The notes: generated by a model from the sequence alone, not told the origin. A stretch of 44,704 nt of DNA from Akkermansia sp. (GCA_017399165.1 JAFQEF010000102.1:1-44704); one strand, 5' to 3'. Positions 1 through 8,123 are shown, counted from the stretch's first letter. Numbers and translations: made by a program.

Positions 1-240
1 CAGTTTGCCACGGCGTAGGGCGTGAGCCCGGAGACGAACACGGTAGCTCCGGCAAATAGGCCATGAAAATGGGGTGAAACCACGCTGCCCGTCTTCGGCA
101 AGCCTACGCCGAGGCAGGCTGTCGGCCTCCTCACGGTGTTCGTCGGGCTCCAATTCGTTTTTGTTCAATACCCGGGGTAAGCCGCTAGCGCAGCTTACCC
201 CGGGCTATTGGTCTTTCACCCCGCCCACCGGCGGGGCTAT
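1..240 (-). repeat. Structured repeat element, left copy (runs off the window edge)
   Basis: Non-coding, hairpin-rich DNA. Read on the minus strand it has a 7-bp hairpin (219-225 with 230-236), a 12-bp hairpin (171-182 with 193-204, whose loop holds CGCTAGCG), an A-rich linker, the conserved block GAGGCCGACAG (119-129), and at the edge GGGC-GTGA-GCCC (18-29), a GNRA-loop hairpin. The same order of modules occurs on the plus strand at 44525-44704, in other bases but with pairing kept. The 80-codon reading frame at 74-316 lies in this repeat and is not considered a gene. The stretch 241-329 shows nothing beyond low-complexity sequence before the amidase stop. Confidence 0.7.
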
Positions 241-329
241 AAGCAAGTGCGCTAACGTTCGCAGGTTCTCCCCCACAACTAACAATTTATCTGACAACAG
301 AGACCAAAACCGCTAATTGTTCCCACGCG

Positions 330-1136
330 TCAGCGTGATTTAAGGTACTCAACCACGCCTTTGCCGAGCGTGCGGGAGAATTTGACGGCGTTGTCGTGCT
401 TGGAGAGGAAGCGCGCGTGCTCGGGGTTGGAGAGGTAGGTAATCTCCGTAATGAGGGCGGGCACGTAAGATTCATTGCAGGCATTGAGCCAGTCCCCGCC
501 GCCCAAGCGGCCATTATCGCGCACCACGATACCGCAGGGTTGATTGTTGTTGGGCAAGCCATGGTTCATGAGCTGCTCGTTCATCACCTTAGCCATGGTG
601 GTGGCTAAGGGTATGCCTACCTCATTACAATAAAAGGCACCTTTATTGCAAACGAGCCACTTGGCAGAGTTGCTGTTGTGGTGCAAAAAGATAACGGCAG
701 CGGGTTTTTGGTCCAGTGCGTAATTGGTGCTGAGCATACCCACAGCCATGCGGCGGGGGTGGTGTTTGGAGCGGTACACGCCGGTGGGCACGGGGCTTTT
801 CACATGGTGCACCCCGGCTTTTTTGGCAGCAGCTGCCAATTTTTTATCGGTGGGCATATCCCCACGGTTGCAGATGATGCATTGGTAGCCGGCAGCCTCA
901 ATCTCTTGTTTCATGTAGCCGGCATAGCGGTACCAAAAATCCGTTTCCTCAATAACCCCGTATTGCGCATTGGGGGTGCGGGCCCCCTGCCCACCGCGCT
1001 CGGGGTGGTAGTAGTGGCCAATATCAAGTACCACAATGTTGGACTCACGCGCTTGGCGTTTCATCTGTATTTGGTAGCAGCCGCTCGCCAGCAGCGTAAA
1101 CAACGCCAGTAAGGTTAAAAGGATTCTAGGCATCAT
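330..1136 (-). CDS. N-acetylmuramoyl-L-alanine amidase (Amidase_3 family) lipoprotein
   Basis: Predicted zinc amidase that cuts the bond between MurNAc and the stem peptide of peptidoglycan. The 268-aa product starts with a lipoprotein signal (lipobox LASGC, Cys20), so it is probably anchored to a membrane in the periplasm. Amidase_3 signatures are visible: VVLDIGHYYHPERGGQGA near residues 35-52 (first zinc His), an EET segment around 64 (Glu ligand), FLHHNS around 150 (third ligand), and ALITEITYLSNPEHARFL near the C-terminus with the catalytic Glu. There is no LysM or SPOR domain. It lies 22 bp behind ruvB on the same strand and is probably co-transcribed. A second ATG follows directly, so the start may be one codon later. 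Family is clear; the exact role (cell separation or recycling) is inference. Confidence 0.85.
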   Translation of the reverse strand: MMPRILLTLLALFTLLASGCYQIQMKRQARESNIVVLDIGHYYHPERGGQGARTPNAQYGVIEETDFWYRYAGYMKQEIEAAGYQCIICNRGDMPTDKKLAAAAKKAGVHHVKSPVPTGVYRSKHHPRRMAVGMLSTNYALDQKPAAVIFLHHNSNSAKWLVCNKGAFYCNEVGIPLATTMAKVMNEQLMNHGLPNNNQPCGIVVRDNGRLGGGDWLNACNESYVPALITEITYLSNPEHARFLSKHDNAVKFSRTLGKGVVEYLKSR

Positions 1137-1158
1137 CTCTGTAGAATATATAATAGTA

Positions 1159-2181
1159 TCAGCTCAACGGCAATTCCCCCTGCCCGCTTGTGGGCAGCGC
1201 GCCGATTTTGTTGTAGGCGGCAGGCAGGGCCTCTCGCCCGCGCGGGGTGCGTTTTATATACCCCTGCATGATGAGGAAAGGCTCGTGCACATCCTCAATG
1301 GTGGACTCATCCTCACCCACGGCAACGGCAAGGGATGACAAGCCCACGGGCCCCCCGCTGAACTTGTAAATCATGGTCTCGAGCAGGCGTTTATCCATTT
1401 CATCCAGGCCGTCTTCATCAATATCAATCATGCTCAGGGCGGCATGAGCCACGGTGTCCGTAATATGGCCGTCGTGCTTCACTTGGGCAAAGTCTCTCAC
1501 CCAGCGCAGCAAGGCATTAGCCACACGGGGTGTACCGCGGGAGCGGCGGGCAATAGCCATGGCCCCGGCGGGGTGCAGGTCTATATCCAGCAACCCGGCA
1601 GAGCGGTGCAGAATGTTGCAGAGCTCTTCTGCAGAATAATAGTCAAGCCTGTTCACCAGGCCGAATCGGGAGCGCAACGGCCCCGTAAGCATACCGGCAC
1701 GCGTGGTAGCCCCCACCAAGGTGAACTTGGGCAGGTTGAGCTGAATACTGCGTGCGTTGGGGCCTTGATCTATGATGATATCCAGCCGAAAATCCTCCAT
1801 AGCGGGGTACAGATACTCCTCAATGGCGGGGTGCAGGCGGTGTATCTCATCGATAAAGAGCACATCCCCCTTCTCCACATTGGTGAGAATACCCGCTAAA
1901 TCACCCGCCTTTTCAATTTGCGGGCCGGAGGTAGTGTGCAGCTTGTGACCCACGGCGTTGGCAATAATATTGGCCAACGTGGTTTTACCCAACCCGGGCG
2001 GGCCGCTGAGCAGCACGTGATCCAGCACATCCCCACGCATGCGAGCGGCCTCCACCATGAGCATGAGGCGCTCTTTCACCTTCTCTTGCCCGCAGAATTC
2101 ACTGAAAGCGGGCGGGCGCAGCGACAAGTCGTAGCTGCCGGAAGGCGCATTAGCCATGCGTGTGTATACGGAGTCTGCCAT
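1159..2181 (-). CDS. ruvB: Holliday junction branch migration ATPase RuvB
   Basis: Hexameric AAA+ motor that, with RuvA, drives branch migration of Holliday junctions in the cytoplasm. The 340-aa protein has the usual RuvB length. Walker [10 protein letters not shown] is at about 60-68, Walker [10 protein letters not shown] at about 108-116, sensor/arginine-finger segment [18 protein letters not shown] at about 157-174, and the C-terminal winged helix ends in the typical [12 protein letters not shown] stretch. ruvA and ruvC are not in the window. The start lies 17 bp after the stop of a small lipoprotein gene, with the amidase gene downstream, so these three minus-strand genes may share a transcript. 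Identification is secure. Confidence 0.98.
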   Translation of the reverse strand: MADSVYTRMANAPSGSYDLSLRPPAFSEFCGQEKVKERLMLMVEAARMRGDVLDHVLLSGPPGLGKTTLANIIANAVGHKLHTTSGPQIEKAGDLAGILTNVEKGDVLFIDEIHRLHPAIEEYLYPAMEDFRLDIIIDQGPNARSIQLNLPKFTLVGATTRAGMLTGPLRSRFGLVNRLDYYSAEELCNILHRSAGLLDIDLHPAGAMAIARRSRGTPRVANALLRWVRDFAQVKHDGHITDTVAHAALSMIDIDEDGLDEMDKRLLETMIYKFSGGPVGLSSLAVAVGEDESTIEDVHEPFLIMQGYIKRTPRGREALPAAYNKIGALPTSGQGELPLS

Positions 2182-2198
2182 GAAGCGGGGAAGAGCTG

Positions 2199-2378
2199 TT
2201 ACTTAAGAATAACAACACCGCCTGTGATTATAGGGGGAGCACCACCCTGTTGCTGCTGTTGTTGCTGCTGGCATGAGGCTGTAGCCAAAACAGCGGCAGC
2301 GGTTGCAGCAACGGCTACGGTTTTAACAACGGCAGGATACACAGGCTTTTTATTGTTTTGAGAAGCTTTGATTTCCAT
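2199..2378 (-). CDS. Small glutamine-rich putative lipoprotein
   Basis: Unknown function. From ATG 2378 the product is 59 aa: a short basic N-terminus, an Ala/Val-rich hydrophobic stretch (about 15-34), Cys36 after ATAS (an imperfect lipobox), then a run of eight Gln and a short Gly/Pro/Ile tail. It is probably a small exported lipoprotein. The Gln run is encoded by mixed CAG/CAA codons, seen as a trinucleotide repeat near 2249-2272, a place prone to slippage. An in-frame ATG at 2450 would give 83 aa; a TATAAT at 2457-2462 lies six bases before that codon and would make it leaderless, but the extra 24 residues would bury the lipoprotein signal, so I prefer 2378. Whether it is translated is not certain. 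Confidence 0.5.
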   Translation of the reverse strand: MEIKASQNNKKPVYPAVVKTVAVAATAAAVLATASCQQQQQQQQGGAPPIITGGVVILK

Positions 2379-2456
2379 GGCGAGTATTGTAGCCAACAAC
2401 GCGGTGAAAGTCAACGCCATTTCACTGCATGGCCTTTTTTGTATTTTCATGGCAAA

Positions 2457-2462
2457 ATTATA
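2457..2462 (-). promoter_or_regulatory. -10 box for the leftward lipoprotein-ruvB-amidase group
   Basis: On the minus strand TATAAT lies six bases before an ATG at 2450. No good -35 hexamer is visible at 16-18 bp. It is divergent to the fucosidase promoter. Confidence 0.45.
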
Positions 2463-2484
2463 GGATAAAAAATAAACTTACGGC

Positions 2485-2513
2485 TTGCCATGGGGCGTAT
2501 GCTTTGCTAACAT
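2485..2513 (+). promoter_or_regulatory. Promoter of the fucosidase gene
   Basis: TTGCCA (2485-2490), 17-bp spacer, TAACAT (2508-2513). The -10 box ends seven bases before ATG 2521, so the transcript should start at or next to the start codon (leaderless). Confidence 0.6.
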
Positions 2514-2520
2514 GTGAGTA

Positions 2521-3975
2521 ATGAAAATGAAAACTTTTGCGATTGCACTGGTGGCGGCATGCTCCATGGCCGTATTCGGGCAGCAGGTGTTACCAGTTGC
2601 CGGAGATGAAGACCACGCCGCTATTACCGAGACAAATGAGCAGCGAGATGCCCGCATGGCTTGGTGGCGAGATGCCAAGTTCGGCATGTTCATTCACTAT
2701 GGCTTGTACTCCGGTTTGGCCGGTGAGTTTAAGGGGGTGCAAGGTGGCTCTGAGTGGATTCAAACAAACCTGGAGCTGGATACCGACACCTACGCCGCAG
2801 AGGCTCTGCCTCTGTTTAAGCCCGCCCCGGGCTGCACGGATGTTTGGGCAGAGCTTGCCAAAAAGGCCGGCTGTAAGTACATGGTGATGACCTCTAAGCA
2901 CCATGATGGCTTTGCCTTGTTTGACACCCCGACATCCGACTACACCTCTGCCAAGCACCACGGGCGCGACCTGGTGAAAGAGTTTACGGACTCCGCCCGC
3001 AAGCAGGGTATGCGCGTGGGCTTGTACCACAGCGTGATTGACTGGCACCACCCTGCTTACGATAACACCATTTGCCCCGACCTGTGCTACCCCGACAACC
3101 AGGAGAAAATGCTCAAGGAGCGTGGCATACCGCGTGACCACGCCACCTACCAAACCTACCTGCACAGCCAGGTGCGCGAGCTGATGACTAAATACGGGCA
3201 AATTGATGTAATGTGGTGGGATTACTCACAGGGTGCGGCATCCGGCGAGCGTGGGTGGAAAGCCCCCGCGCTGATGGACATGTGCCGCGAGATTAACCCC
3301 GGCGTTATCATGAACAACCGCTTGTATGCCTTCTCCGGGTTCGATACCTCTCGCGATGGCGTGCAGCTGGACCTGCGCTGCGGCGACTACACCACCCCCG
3401 AGAAACGCATCCCCGAGAAAGGGTACCCGGGTATTGACTGGGAGTCTTGCATGACCGTGGGCGACAAATGGGGCTACAACCGCTACGACCTGCGCTACAA
3501 AACACCGGTTATGGTGATTCGCCAGCTGGAGGAATGCTCTGCCAAGGGCGGTAACCTGCTGCTCAACATCAACCCCAAGGCAGATGGCTCCATACCCCGC
3601 CCCGTGGTTAAGGTGTTCACCGTGGTGGGCCAATGGATGCAGGTAAACGGCGATGCCATTTACGGCAGCAAACCCAATTACGCCGTACACATGCCCGAGG
3701 GGTGGATGTGCAGCCACACCGGGGCAGACCTCAACATCTTTGCCCCCTCCTTGGGCATTACCATGGAAACCACCGTGCAGCTCTCCGTGCCTGCAACGGG
3801 GCTCAAACTGCCCGCAGATGCCGCAAGCCTCAAGGTGGAGGTGCTCGGGCAGCCCGACACCACCGTGCCCGCATGCATGAAGGATGGCGCGCTGGAGCTG
3901 AGCATACCTGCCAAAGCTTGGGCAGAGGCCGTGGAGTTTATGCCCGTTATCCGCGTTAAGGATATCGTGCATTAA
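2521..3975 (+). CDS. Secreted alpha-L-fucosidase, GH29 family
   Basis: Retaining glycosidase that removes alpha-L-fucose from glycans such as host mucin (substrate inferred). The 484-aa product begins with a signal peptide (to about residue 20), then the GH29 (beta/alpha)8 barrel: WWRDAKFGMFIHYGLYS (48-64), SKHHDGFALF (125-134), and the probable nucleophile Asp234 in IDVMWWDYS. A C-terminal beta-sandwich follows from about residue 390. The nucleophile context is WWDY rather than the commoner WxDG, so the subfamily is open. It is monocistronic or leads into the gene at 4000, 24 bp downstream. Its promoter predicts a leaderless message. A secreted fucosidase suits a mucin-degrading gut organism. 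Confidence 0.93.
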   Translation: MKMKTFAIALVAACSMAVFGQQVLPVAGDEDHAAITETNEQRDARMAWWRDAKFGMFIHYGLYSGLAGEFKGVQGGSEWIQTNLELDTDTYAAEALPLFKPAPGCTDVWAELAKKAGCKYMVMTSKHHDGFALFDTPTSDYTSAKHHGRDLVKEFTDSARKQGMRVGLYHSVIDWHHPAYDNTICPDLCYPDNQEKMLKERGIPRDHATYQTYLHSQVRELMTKYGQIDVMWWDYSQGAASGERGWKAPALMDMCREINPGVIMNNRLYAFSGFDTSRDGVQLDLRCGDYTTPEKRIPEKGYPGIDWESCMTVGDKWGYNRYDLRYKTPVMVIRQLEECSAKGGNLLLNINPKADGSIPRPVVKVFTVVGQWMQVNGDAIYGSKPNYAVHMPEGWMCSHTGADLNIFAPSLGITMETTVQLSVPATGLKLPADAASLKVEVLGQPDTTVPACMKDGALELSIPAKAWAEAVEFMPVIRVKDIVH

Positions 3976-3999
3976 TGATAAGCACCTCAAAGAGCAATA

Positions 4000-4689
4000 A
4001 TGTTAACCTCCTCCGTATACAGTCTGCCCAAGTTGCTGAGCGGCCAGTACATGCTGACCGCCGTGCTGCGTGAGACCGTAGACACGGTGGTGTACGCCGC
4101 CACGCAAAAAGATTTGCGCCGAGAAGTAGTGGTGGAAACCCTGCGCCCCGAGCGCATGGCGGATCCTTACAAGGTGCAATTCTTTTTGGAGAGCGCACGG
4201 GCACAAACCGGCATGGGCGGCAAGTTTGTAGCCACCGTGCTGGAGCTTCTGTATGCGGAGGACACCTGGCACATTGCCAGAGAACGAATACAAGGCCCCC
4301 CGTTGGATGAATTGTTGGCTGCGGGCGAGCGTGGCAGTGCCGCAACTTTTTGTGAGTTGATGCTGATACTGATACGCACGTGTATTCGATATGATATAGA
4401 GGGTGTGGCCTCTACCCCGTTTTTTCTGCAAAATGCACACTTTATGGGGCTGGGTTTTCGATTGGACAACTTGGCGCAGGCCGGCACCCGAGACCCGCGC
4501 AGCTCTTGCCGAGATATTCAGAATGCCGCGCGTGAGCTGCTGCCGATGATAGACGAAGCCACCCCGCGTGCTAAAGATATTCGGGTGATATTCAATAACA
4601 TACTCAGCACCTCCAACTGGACCATACTCACCCCGTTGGATGCCTACGCCGAGTTTGTGCGCCTGCAGTTGATGATTAACAGAGCGTAG
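4000..4689 (+). CDS. Degenerate protein-kinase-like protein (probable pseudokinase)
   Basis: The 229-aa protein is not annotated by a clear motif, but residues 17-106 follow the N-lobe of bacterial Ser/Thr kinases in spacing: GQYMLTAVL, then VVYAATQKDLRREVVVETLRPE, FFLESARAQ, and WHIARERIQGPPLDELLAAG. The glycine-rich loop is missing (VLRETVDTVV), and the VAxK lysine position is Glu46. The second half contains IRYDIEGVASTPFFLQNAHF and FRLDNLAQAG where kinases carry HRD...N and DFG, so all catalytic residues appear lost. It is soluble, with no signal peptide or membrane span. The kinase relation is my alignment by eye, not a search result. It may be a scaffold or binding module; its partner is unknown. 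Confidence 0.6.
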   Translation: MLTSSVYSLPKLLSGQYMLTAVLRETVDTVVYAATQKDLRREVVVETLRPERMADPYKVQFFLESARAQTGMGGKFVATVLELLYAEDTWHIARERIQGPPLDELLAAGERGSAATFCELMLILIRTCIRYDIEGVASTPFFLQNAHFMGLGFRLDNLAQAGTRDPRSSCRDIQNAARELLPMIDEATPRAKDIRVIFNNILSTSNWTILTPLDAYAEFVRLQLMINRA

Positions 4690-4691
4690 AT

Positions 4692-4707
4692 AAGTACGAA
4701 GGACGAA
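4692..4707. repeat. Solo copy of the TACGAAGGACGAA repeat
   Basis: AAGTACGAAGGACGAA here matches AAATACGAAGGACGAA at 25721-25736 in 15 of 16 bases. There the motif starts the left flank of the four-helix-bundle cassette. Here no such gene follows, so it may be a scar or an independent repeat unit. Confidence 0.5.
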
Positions 4708-4745
4708 GCAGGAGGTTAAAAACCGGTGTCTGACTTGCTTTTAGC

Positions 4746-4774
4746 TTGATATAGGGAGCAGTTACGGGTAGAAT
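4746..4774 (+). promoter_or_regulatory. Promoter before the membrane protein at 4790
   Basis: TTGATA (4746-4751), 17-bp spacer, TAGAAT (4769-4774), 15 bases before ATG 4790; a leader of about 8 nt is expected. Confidence 0.6.
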
Positions 4775-4789
4775 GCCCGCAGTAAGACC

Positions 4790-5392
4790 ATGTACGACGA
4801 ATATCTACACGCATACGAGAAGATTTCCCTGGGGACCGCCGGGGTGGTAATGGGGCTGGCACTGGTGCTGCTGCACGTGTTGGCATTGCTGAAACCCGAG
4901 GCCACAAAAAACGCCCTGCGCCAAGCAGCCACCAACACAAGCGCAGCGCAAAAACTGCTGGTGCTTGACTTTGTGTGGATTTTTCTGCTGTTGCTGGATG
5001 CGGATTGGAACCCGCTGACCATGAATCTTTTTGACTTCAACAAGGCGCGCAGTATTCTATTGATACTCTGCCCCGTGATTTGCGGCGTATTGTTATACTA
5101 CAACCGCAAGCGTGAGCTGCTGTTTCCGCGTGCCTTGGGGCTGTTTTTGCTGCTGATGGCGCTGGTACCACTCACCGCAGCCTTTTTGAAAGACCCCGTC
5201 ACACGATTGCTCATACCGTGCTGGTGGTACCCGGTGCTCACACTGGCCATGTTCTGGGTAGGCAAGCCCTACTTGTTCCGCGACCACATGGAGCAGTTCA
5301 CCGCACGCCCCCTGCTTTACAAGGTAGTTAACGGCATAGGTGCCGTGTGGGGGGCTGCCATCTTGGTGTGCGCCATCGCCTTCTGGTATTAA
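4790..5392 (+). CDS. Integral membrane protein of unknown function
   Basis: The 200-aa protein has about five or six hydrophobic spans: near residues 15-35 (GTAGVVMGLALVLLHVLALL), 57-70, 88-103, 112-131, 142-158 and 178-198. The loop between the first two is basic and Ala/Thr-rich. No catalytic motif or known family is recognised. It has its own promoter and is followed 17 bp later by the amidohydrolase gene, so it probably begins the transcript carrying the deaminase and exonuclease genes. No functional link to those enzymes is evident. Confidence 0.75.
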   Translation: MYDEYLHAYEKISLGTAGVVMGLALVLLHVLALLKPEATKNALRQAATNTSAAQKLLVLDFVWIFLLLLDADWNPLTMNLFDFNKARSILLILCPVICGVLLYYNRKRELLFPRALGLFLLLMALVPLTAAFLKDPVTRLLIPCWWYPVLTLAMFWVGKPYLFRDHMEQFTARPLLYKVVNGIGAVWGAAILVCAIAFWY

Positions 5393-5409
5393 CGCATTTT
5401 TCACTCACC

Positions 5410-6723
5410 ATGCAAAACGTTTGCGATACACTTTACACGGCAGATTACGTTGTCACCCAAAATGACGGGCGAGACATCATACAACAAGGGGCCGTTGCCG
5501 TGTGTGAGGACCACATCCTTTGCGTAGGGCATACGGATATTCTGGAGATTCTTTACCCGAACGCCCGCAGGGTGGATTTGGGGAATGCCGCCATCATGCC
5601 CGGGCTTATCAACGCCCACACCCACGTGCCCATGAGCCTGCTGCGCGGTTATTCGGATGACAAGGCCCTCATGGATTGGCTGACGCTGGATATTTTCCCG
5701 CAAGAGGCCAAGTTGAGCCCCGAGCTGGTGGAGCTGGGCGCACAGTTCAGCCTGGCAGAGATGATACGCAGCGGTACCACAGCTTTTTACGACATGTACA
5801 TGTGGGAGCGCAGCGTCTTCAAAGCGGCGGATGCCATGGGCATGCGCGCCGTGCTGGGAGAAAGCGTCACGCAGTTCTTCCCCTCGCTCTCCTGCCAAGA
5901 CCAAGAGGCTTATTTTGACTTAGTGCGCCAACAGGCAGAGGAGTGGAAGGGCCACCCGCGCATTCGCCAAGCCGTTGTTCCCCATGCCCCCTACACCACC
6001 AACCCCGAGCTGCTCAAAAAATGCTATGCTCTGGCAGAGGAAACCGGAAGCCTTTTCGGCATGCATTTGGCAGAGACGCAAAATGAGACAGACACCTGCC
6101 TCAAAGAGCACGGCATGCGCCCCATCCCCTACTGCCACAGCTTGGGGCTGTTGCAGCCGGGCAGCACATTCTTCCATGTAGTGCATGCAGATGCTCATGA
6201 CATGGAGCTGCTGGCAGAGGGGCATTGCGCCGTGGTACACAACCCCGCCAGCAACATGAAACTGGCAAGCGGTGTTGCCCCCATCGGCACGTTTAATAAC
6301 TACCGCATACCCGTGGGCTTGGGTACGGATGGCCCCGCCAGCAACAACGCCCAAAACATGTTCCGTGAAATGTACGTGGCAAGCCTGCTGCAAAAGGTGC
6401 ATACCCTTGAGCCCACGGCCTGCCCCGCTCAGCTCGCGCTCGACCTCGCCACCCGTGGCGGGTCGGATGCCCTGCACTTCCCCCAAATCGGCACACTGGA
6501 GCCCGGCATGAAGGCAGACTTTATTGCCGTAGACCTCAGCAGCCCCAACATGCAGCCCGTGCACAACATCGTGTCCAACATTGTATACGCTGCCACCGGC
6601 GCAGAAAACCGCCTGACGGTGGTGGACGGCAAGGAGCTGTACCGCGACGGCAAGTTCCTGACCTGCGATTTTGAAGCGCTCTCTCAAGAGATTCAGAAAG
6701 CACGCGCATGGGTACGCAGCTGA
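5410..6723 (+). CDS. mtaD: MtaD-type amidohydrolase (methylthioadenosine / S-adenosylhomocysteine / aminofutalosine deaminase group)
   Basis: Zinc amidohydrolase expected to deaminate an adenosine derivative. From ATG 5410 the product is 437 aa, the normal size for the family. Visible ligands: NAHTHVP (His70, His72), HAPYTT, HLAETQNE, and GTDGPASNN with the catalytic Asp; FYDMYMW and MKLASG follow the MtaD pattern. An upstream in-frame codon at 5347 would overlap the previous gene by 46 bp and add 21 residues that do not look like the family, so it was not used. The choice between 5-methylthioadenosine/SAH deaminase and 6-amino-6-deoxyfutalosine deaminase (menaquinone route) cannot be made from sequence alone. 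The stop overlaps the next start (TGATG). Confidence 0.88.
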   Translation: MQNVCDTLYTADYVVTQNDGRDIIQQGAVAVCEDHILCVGHTDILEILYPNARRVDLGNAAIMPGLINAHTHVPMSLLRGYSDDKALMDWLTLDIFPQEAKLSPELVELGAQFSLAEMIRSGTTAFYDMYMWERSVFKAADAMGMRAVLGESVTQFFPSLSCQDQEAYFDLVRQQAEEWKGHPRIRQAVVPHAPYTTNPELLKKCYALAEETGSLFGMHLAETQNETDTCLKEHGMRPIPYCHSLGLLQPGSTFFHVVHADAHDMELLAEGHCAVVHNPASNMKLASGVAPIGTFNNYRIPVGLGTDGPASNNAQNMFREMYVASLLQKVHTLEPTACPAQLALDLATRGGSDALHFPQIGTLEPGMKADFIAVDLSSPNMQPVHNIVSNIVYAATGAENRLTVVDGKELYRDGKFLTCDFEALSQEIQKARAWVRS

Positions 6724-7307
6724 TGGATACCCCGCTGGCGCACCTGCCCGTTGCCGCCATAGACTTTGAGTCCGCAGGTGCCGCCCCCGGCGAGACAGAT
6801 TGCCCCGTGCAGATTGGCATAGTGCGGGCGGAATCCCTGTTTGCAGAGGCGGAGTGCTTTACCTCGTACATACACAGCCCGCGCCCCGTATGCTGGAGCG
6901 CGGCAAAGGTACACGGCATTACCACGGCCATGCTGCAAGATGCCCCCTGCTTTGCCGAGCTGTGGCCGCAAATTCAGCGCATGCTCAGCGGCTGCGTGGT
7001 GGTGGGGCATAACCCCGCTACCGAGATGCGGTTTCTGAGCACCTTCCCCGGGCACGGGTTCGGCCCGTGGTTGGATACCCTGCAACTGGCGCGCAAAGCC
7101 CTGCCTACCCTCAAAGACCACTCATTGGGCAAAGTGTGCGATGCTTTGCGCATCACCCCGCAGGTGGATGCCTTGGTACCCGGCAAACGCTGGCACGATG
7201 CCTTGTACGATGCCGCCGGATCTCTGGAGCTGCTGCGCACCCTCACACGCGGGCTGCAAATGGAGCATGCCCCCCTGCGCGGCCTGAGCTTTGCCCTCAG
7301 CGTGTAA
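6723..7307 (+). CDS. DnaQ-like 3'-5' exonuclease (DEDDh fold)
   Basis: Predicted nuclease of the DnaQ/RNase T superfamily. From ATG 6723, which overlaps the preceding stop as TGATG (translational coupling), the product is 194 aa; an ATG at 6708 would add five residues. Exo I is AIDFESAG (Asp, Glu), Exo III is RWHDALYDA (His...Asp). Exo II reads VVGHNPATEMRFL, where the usual Asp is Glu, a conservative change that could lower or alter activity. The WSAAKVHGIT segment also fits the epsilon-like fold. It stands alone, without a polymerase subunit. The gene ends one base before the convergent gene at 7309. Confidence 0.82.
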   Translation: MDTPLAHLPVAAIDFESAGAAPGETDCPVQIGIVRAESLFAEAECFTSYIHSPRPVCWSAAKVHGITTAMLQDAPCFAELWPQIQRMLSGCVVVGHNPATEMRFLSTFPGHGFGPWLDTLQLARKALPTLKDHSLGKVCDALRITPQVDALVPGKRWHDALYDAAGSLELLRTLTRGLQMEHAPLRGLSFALSV

Positions 7308-7308
7308 T

Positions 7309-7935
7309 TTAGCGCTCCTTTTCCGCTTGGTGCGCTGTGGATATTTCTTGCCGCAACGCGTCAAATTTCTTCTCCAACTCATTAAAGCGGAGTCTCAATT
7401 TTTTATTACCGCGGCGCAAGGCAACAAATGAGCTGAACACAAACACCGTCACTAAGGTGAGGTACACAATGATGGACCAGCAGAGAATCTCTATCGCCGT
7501 GAGGGTAGAGCTTATTTTGGGGTCCTCGCGCACGCGCTCCACCATGCGGTCTCCCAGCTCTTTGGCGTACTCTCGCCCCTCTTTTTTGTACTGCTCTTTA
7601 TACTCATCTATAAAGACATCGAGAGCATCTTTAAAAGAAAATGCCAGCACCTCAGAGGAGGAGCGCTTGCCCAGCTCATCCGTAGCTGTGCCAATAAAAG
7701 TGCCCACCATATCCACCCCGCGGTCCGCCCACGTGCGCTCTTTCGGCTGGGTGGTTCGCGCCGCCTCGTTAGCCTTGGCCATGTTTTGTTCATTGCGGCG
7801 GTCCAGCTCGTGCTCAAGTGCATTCTGCCCCAAGCGCAAAAGGCCGTGTATCACGCGATCCGAGGTCTCGGATGCCGCATGCACTCCCCCCACCATGCAC
7901 ACCAACGCTAATACCGTCAAAACAAAGCTTTTCAT
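7309..7935 (-). CDS. Exported/membrane protein with C-terminal coiled coil, unknown function
   Basis: The 208-aa product starts at ATG 7935 with a signal peptide (MKSFVLTVLALVCMVGGVHAA). The mature part is charged and helical, with DALDVFIDEYKEQYKKEGREYAKELGDRMV around 110-140, then a single membrane span (about ILCWSIIVYLTLVTVFVFSS, 155-177) and a basic coiled-coil tail (RRGNKKLRLRFNELEKKFDALRQ). This suggests a periplasmic helical domain anchored in the inner membrane with a cytoplasmic tail. No family recognised. The promoter ends seven bases before ATG 7935, which favours this start over the in-frame codon at 8016. Confidence 0.7.
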   Translation of the reverse strand: MKSFVLTVLALVCMVGGVHAASETSDRVIHGLLRLGQNALEHELDRRNEQNMAKANEAARTTQPKERTWADRGVDMVGTFIGTATDELGKRSSSEVLAFSFKDALDVFIDEYKEQYKKEGREYAKELGDRMVERVREDPKISSTLTAIEILCWSIIVYLTLVTVFVFSSFVALRRGNKKLRLRFNELEKKFDALRQEISTAHQAEKER

Positions 7936-7942
7936 ACCTGCC

Positions 7943-7971
7943 AGATTACCATCTATCCACAGCCAAGACAA
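7943..7971 (-). promoter_or_regulatory. Promoter of the gene at 7935
   Basis: On the minus strand TTGTCT (7966-7971), 17-bp spacer, TAATCT (7943-7948), then seven bases to ATG 7935. A leaderless message is expected. Confidence 0.55.
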
Positions 7972-8089
7972 GCTAAAAAAACACGGTTTATCAACCCACT
8001 TTTTTACACGCGGCACAATACTAAAGAAAACTTAGGAAACGGCAAAAAGCATAACACACACACACAGAATATATGGCACCAAAATCATC

Positions 8090-8117
8090 TTGACGGTACT
8101 ACAAATTGTGGTAATAT
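8090..8117 (+). promoter_or_regulatory. nrdR promoter
   Basis: TTGACG (8090-8095), 16-bp spacer, TAATAT (8112-8117), then six bases to ATG 8124. A leaderless message is expected. Confidence 0.65.
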
Positions 8118-8123
8118 GCGTGC

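Noticed and set aside
74..316. 80-codon frame in the left repeat
   Set aside because: Lies within the structured repeat; similar peptides appear only because the repeat recurs (44471-44680).
8054..8067. CA dinucleotide run as a phase-variable tract
   Set aside because: Too short and upstream of the nrdR promoter, outside any gene.
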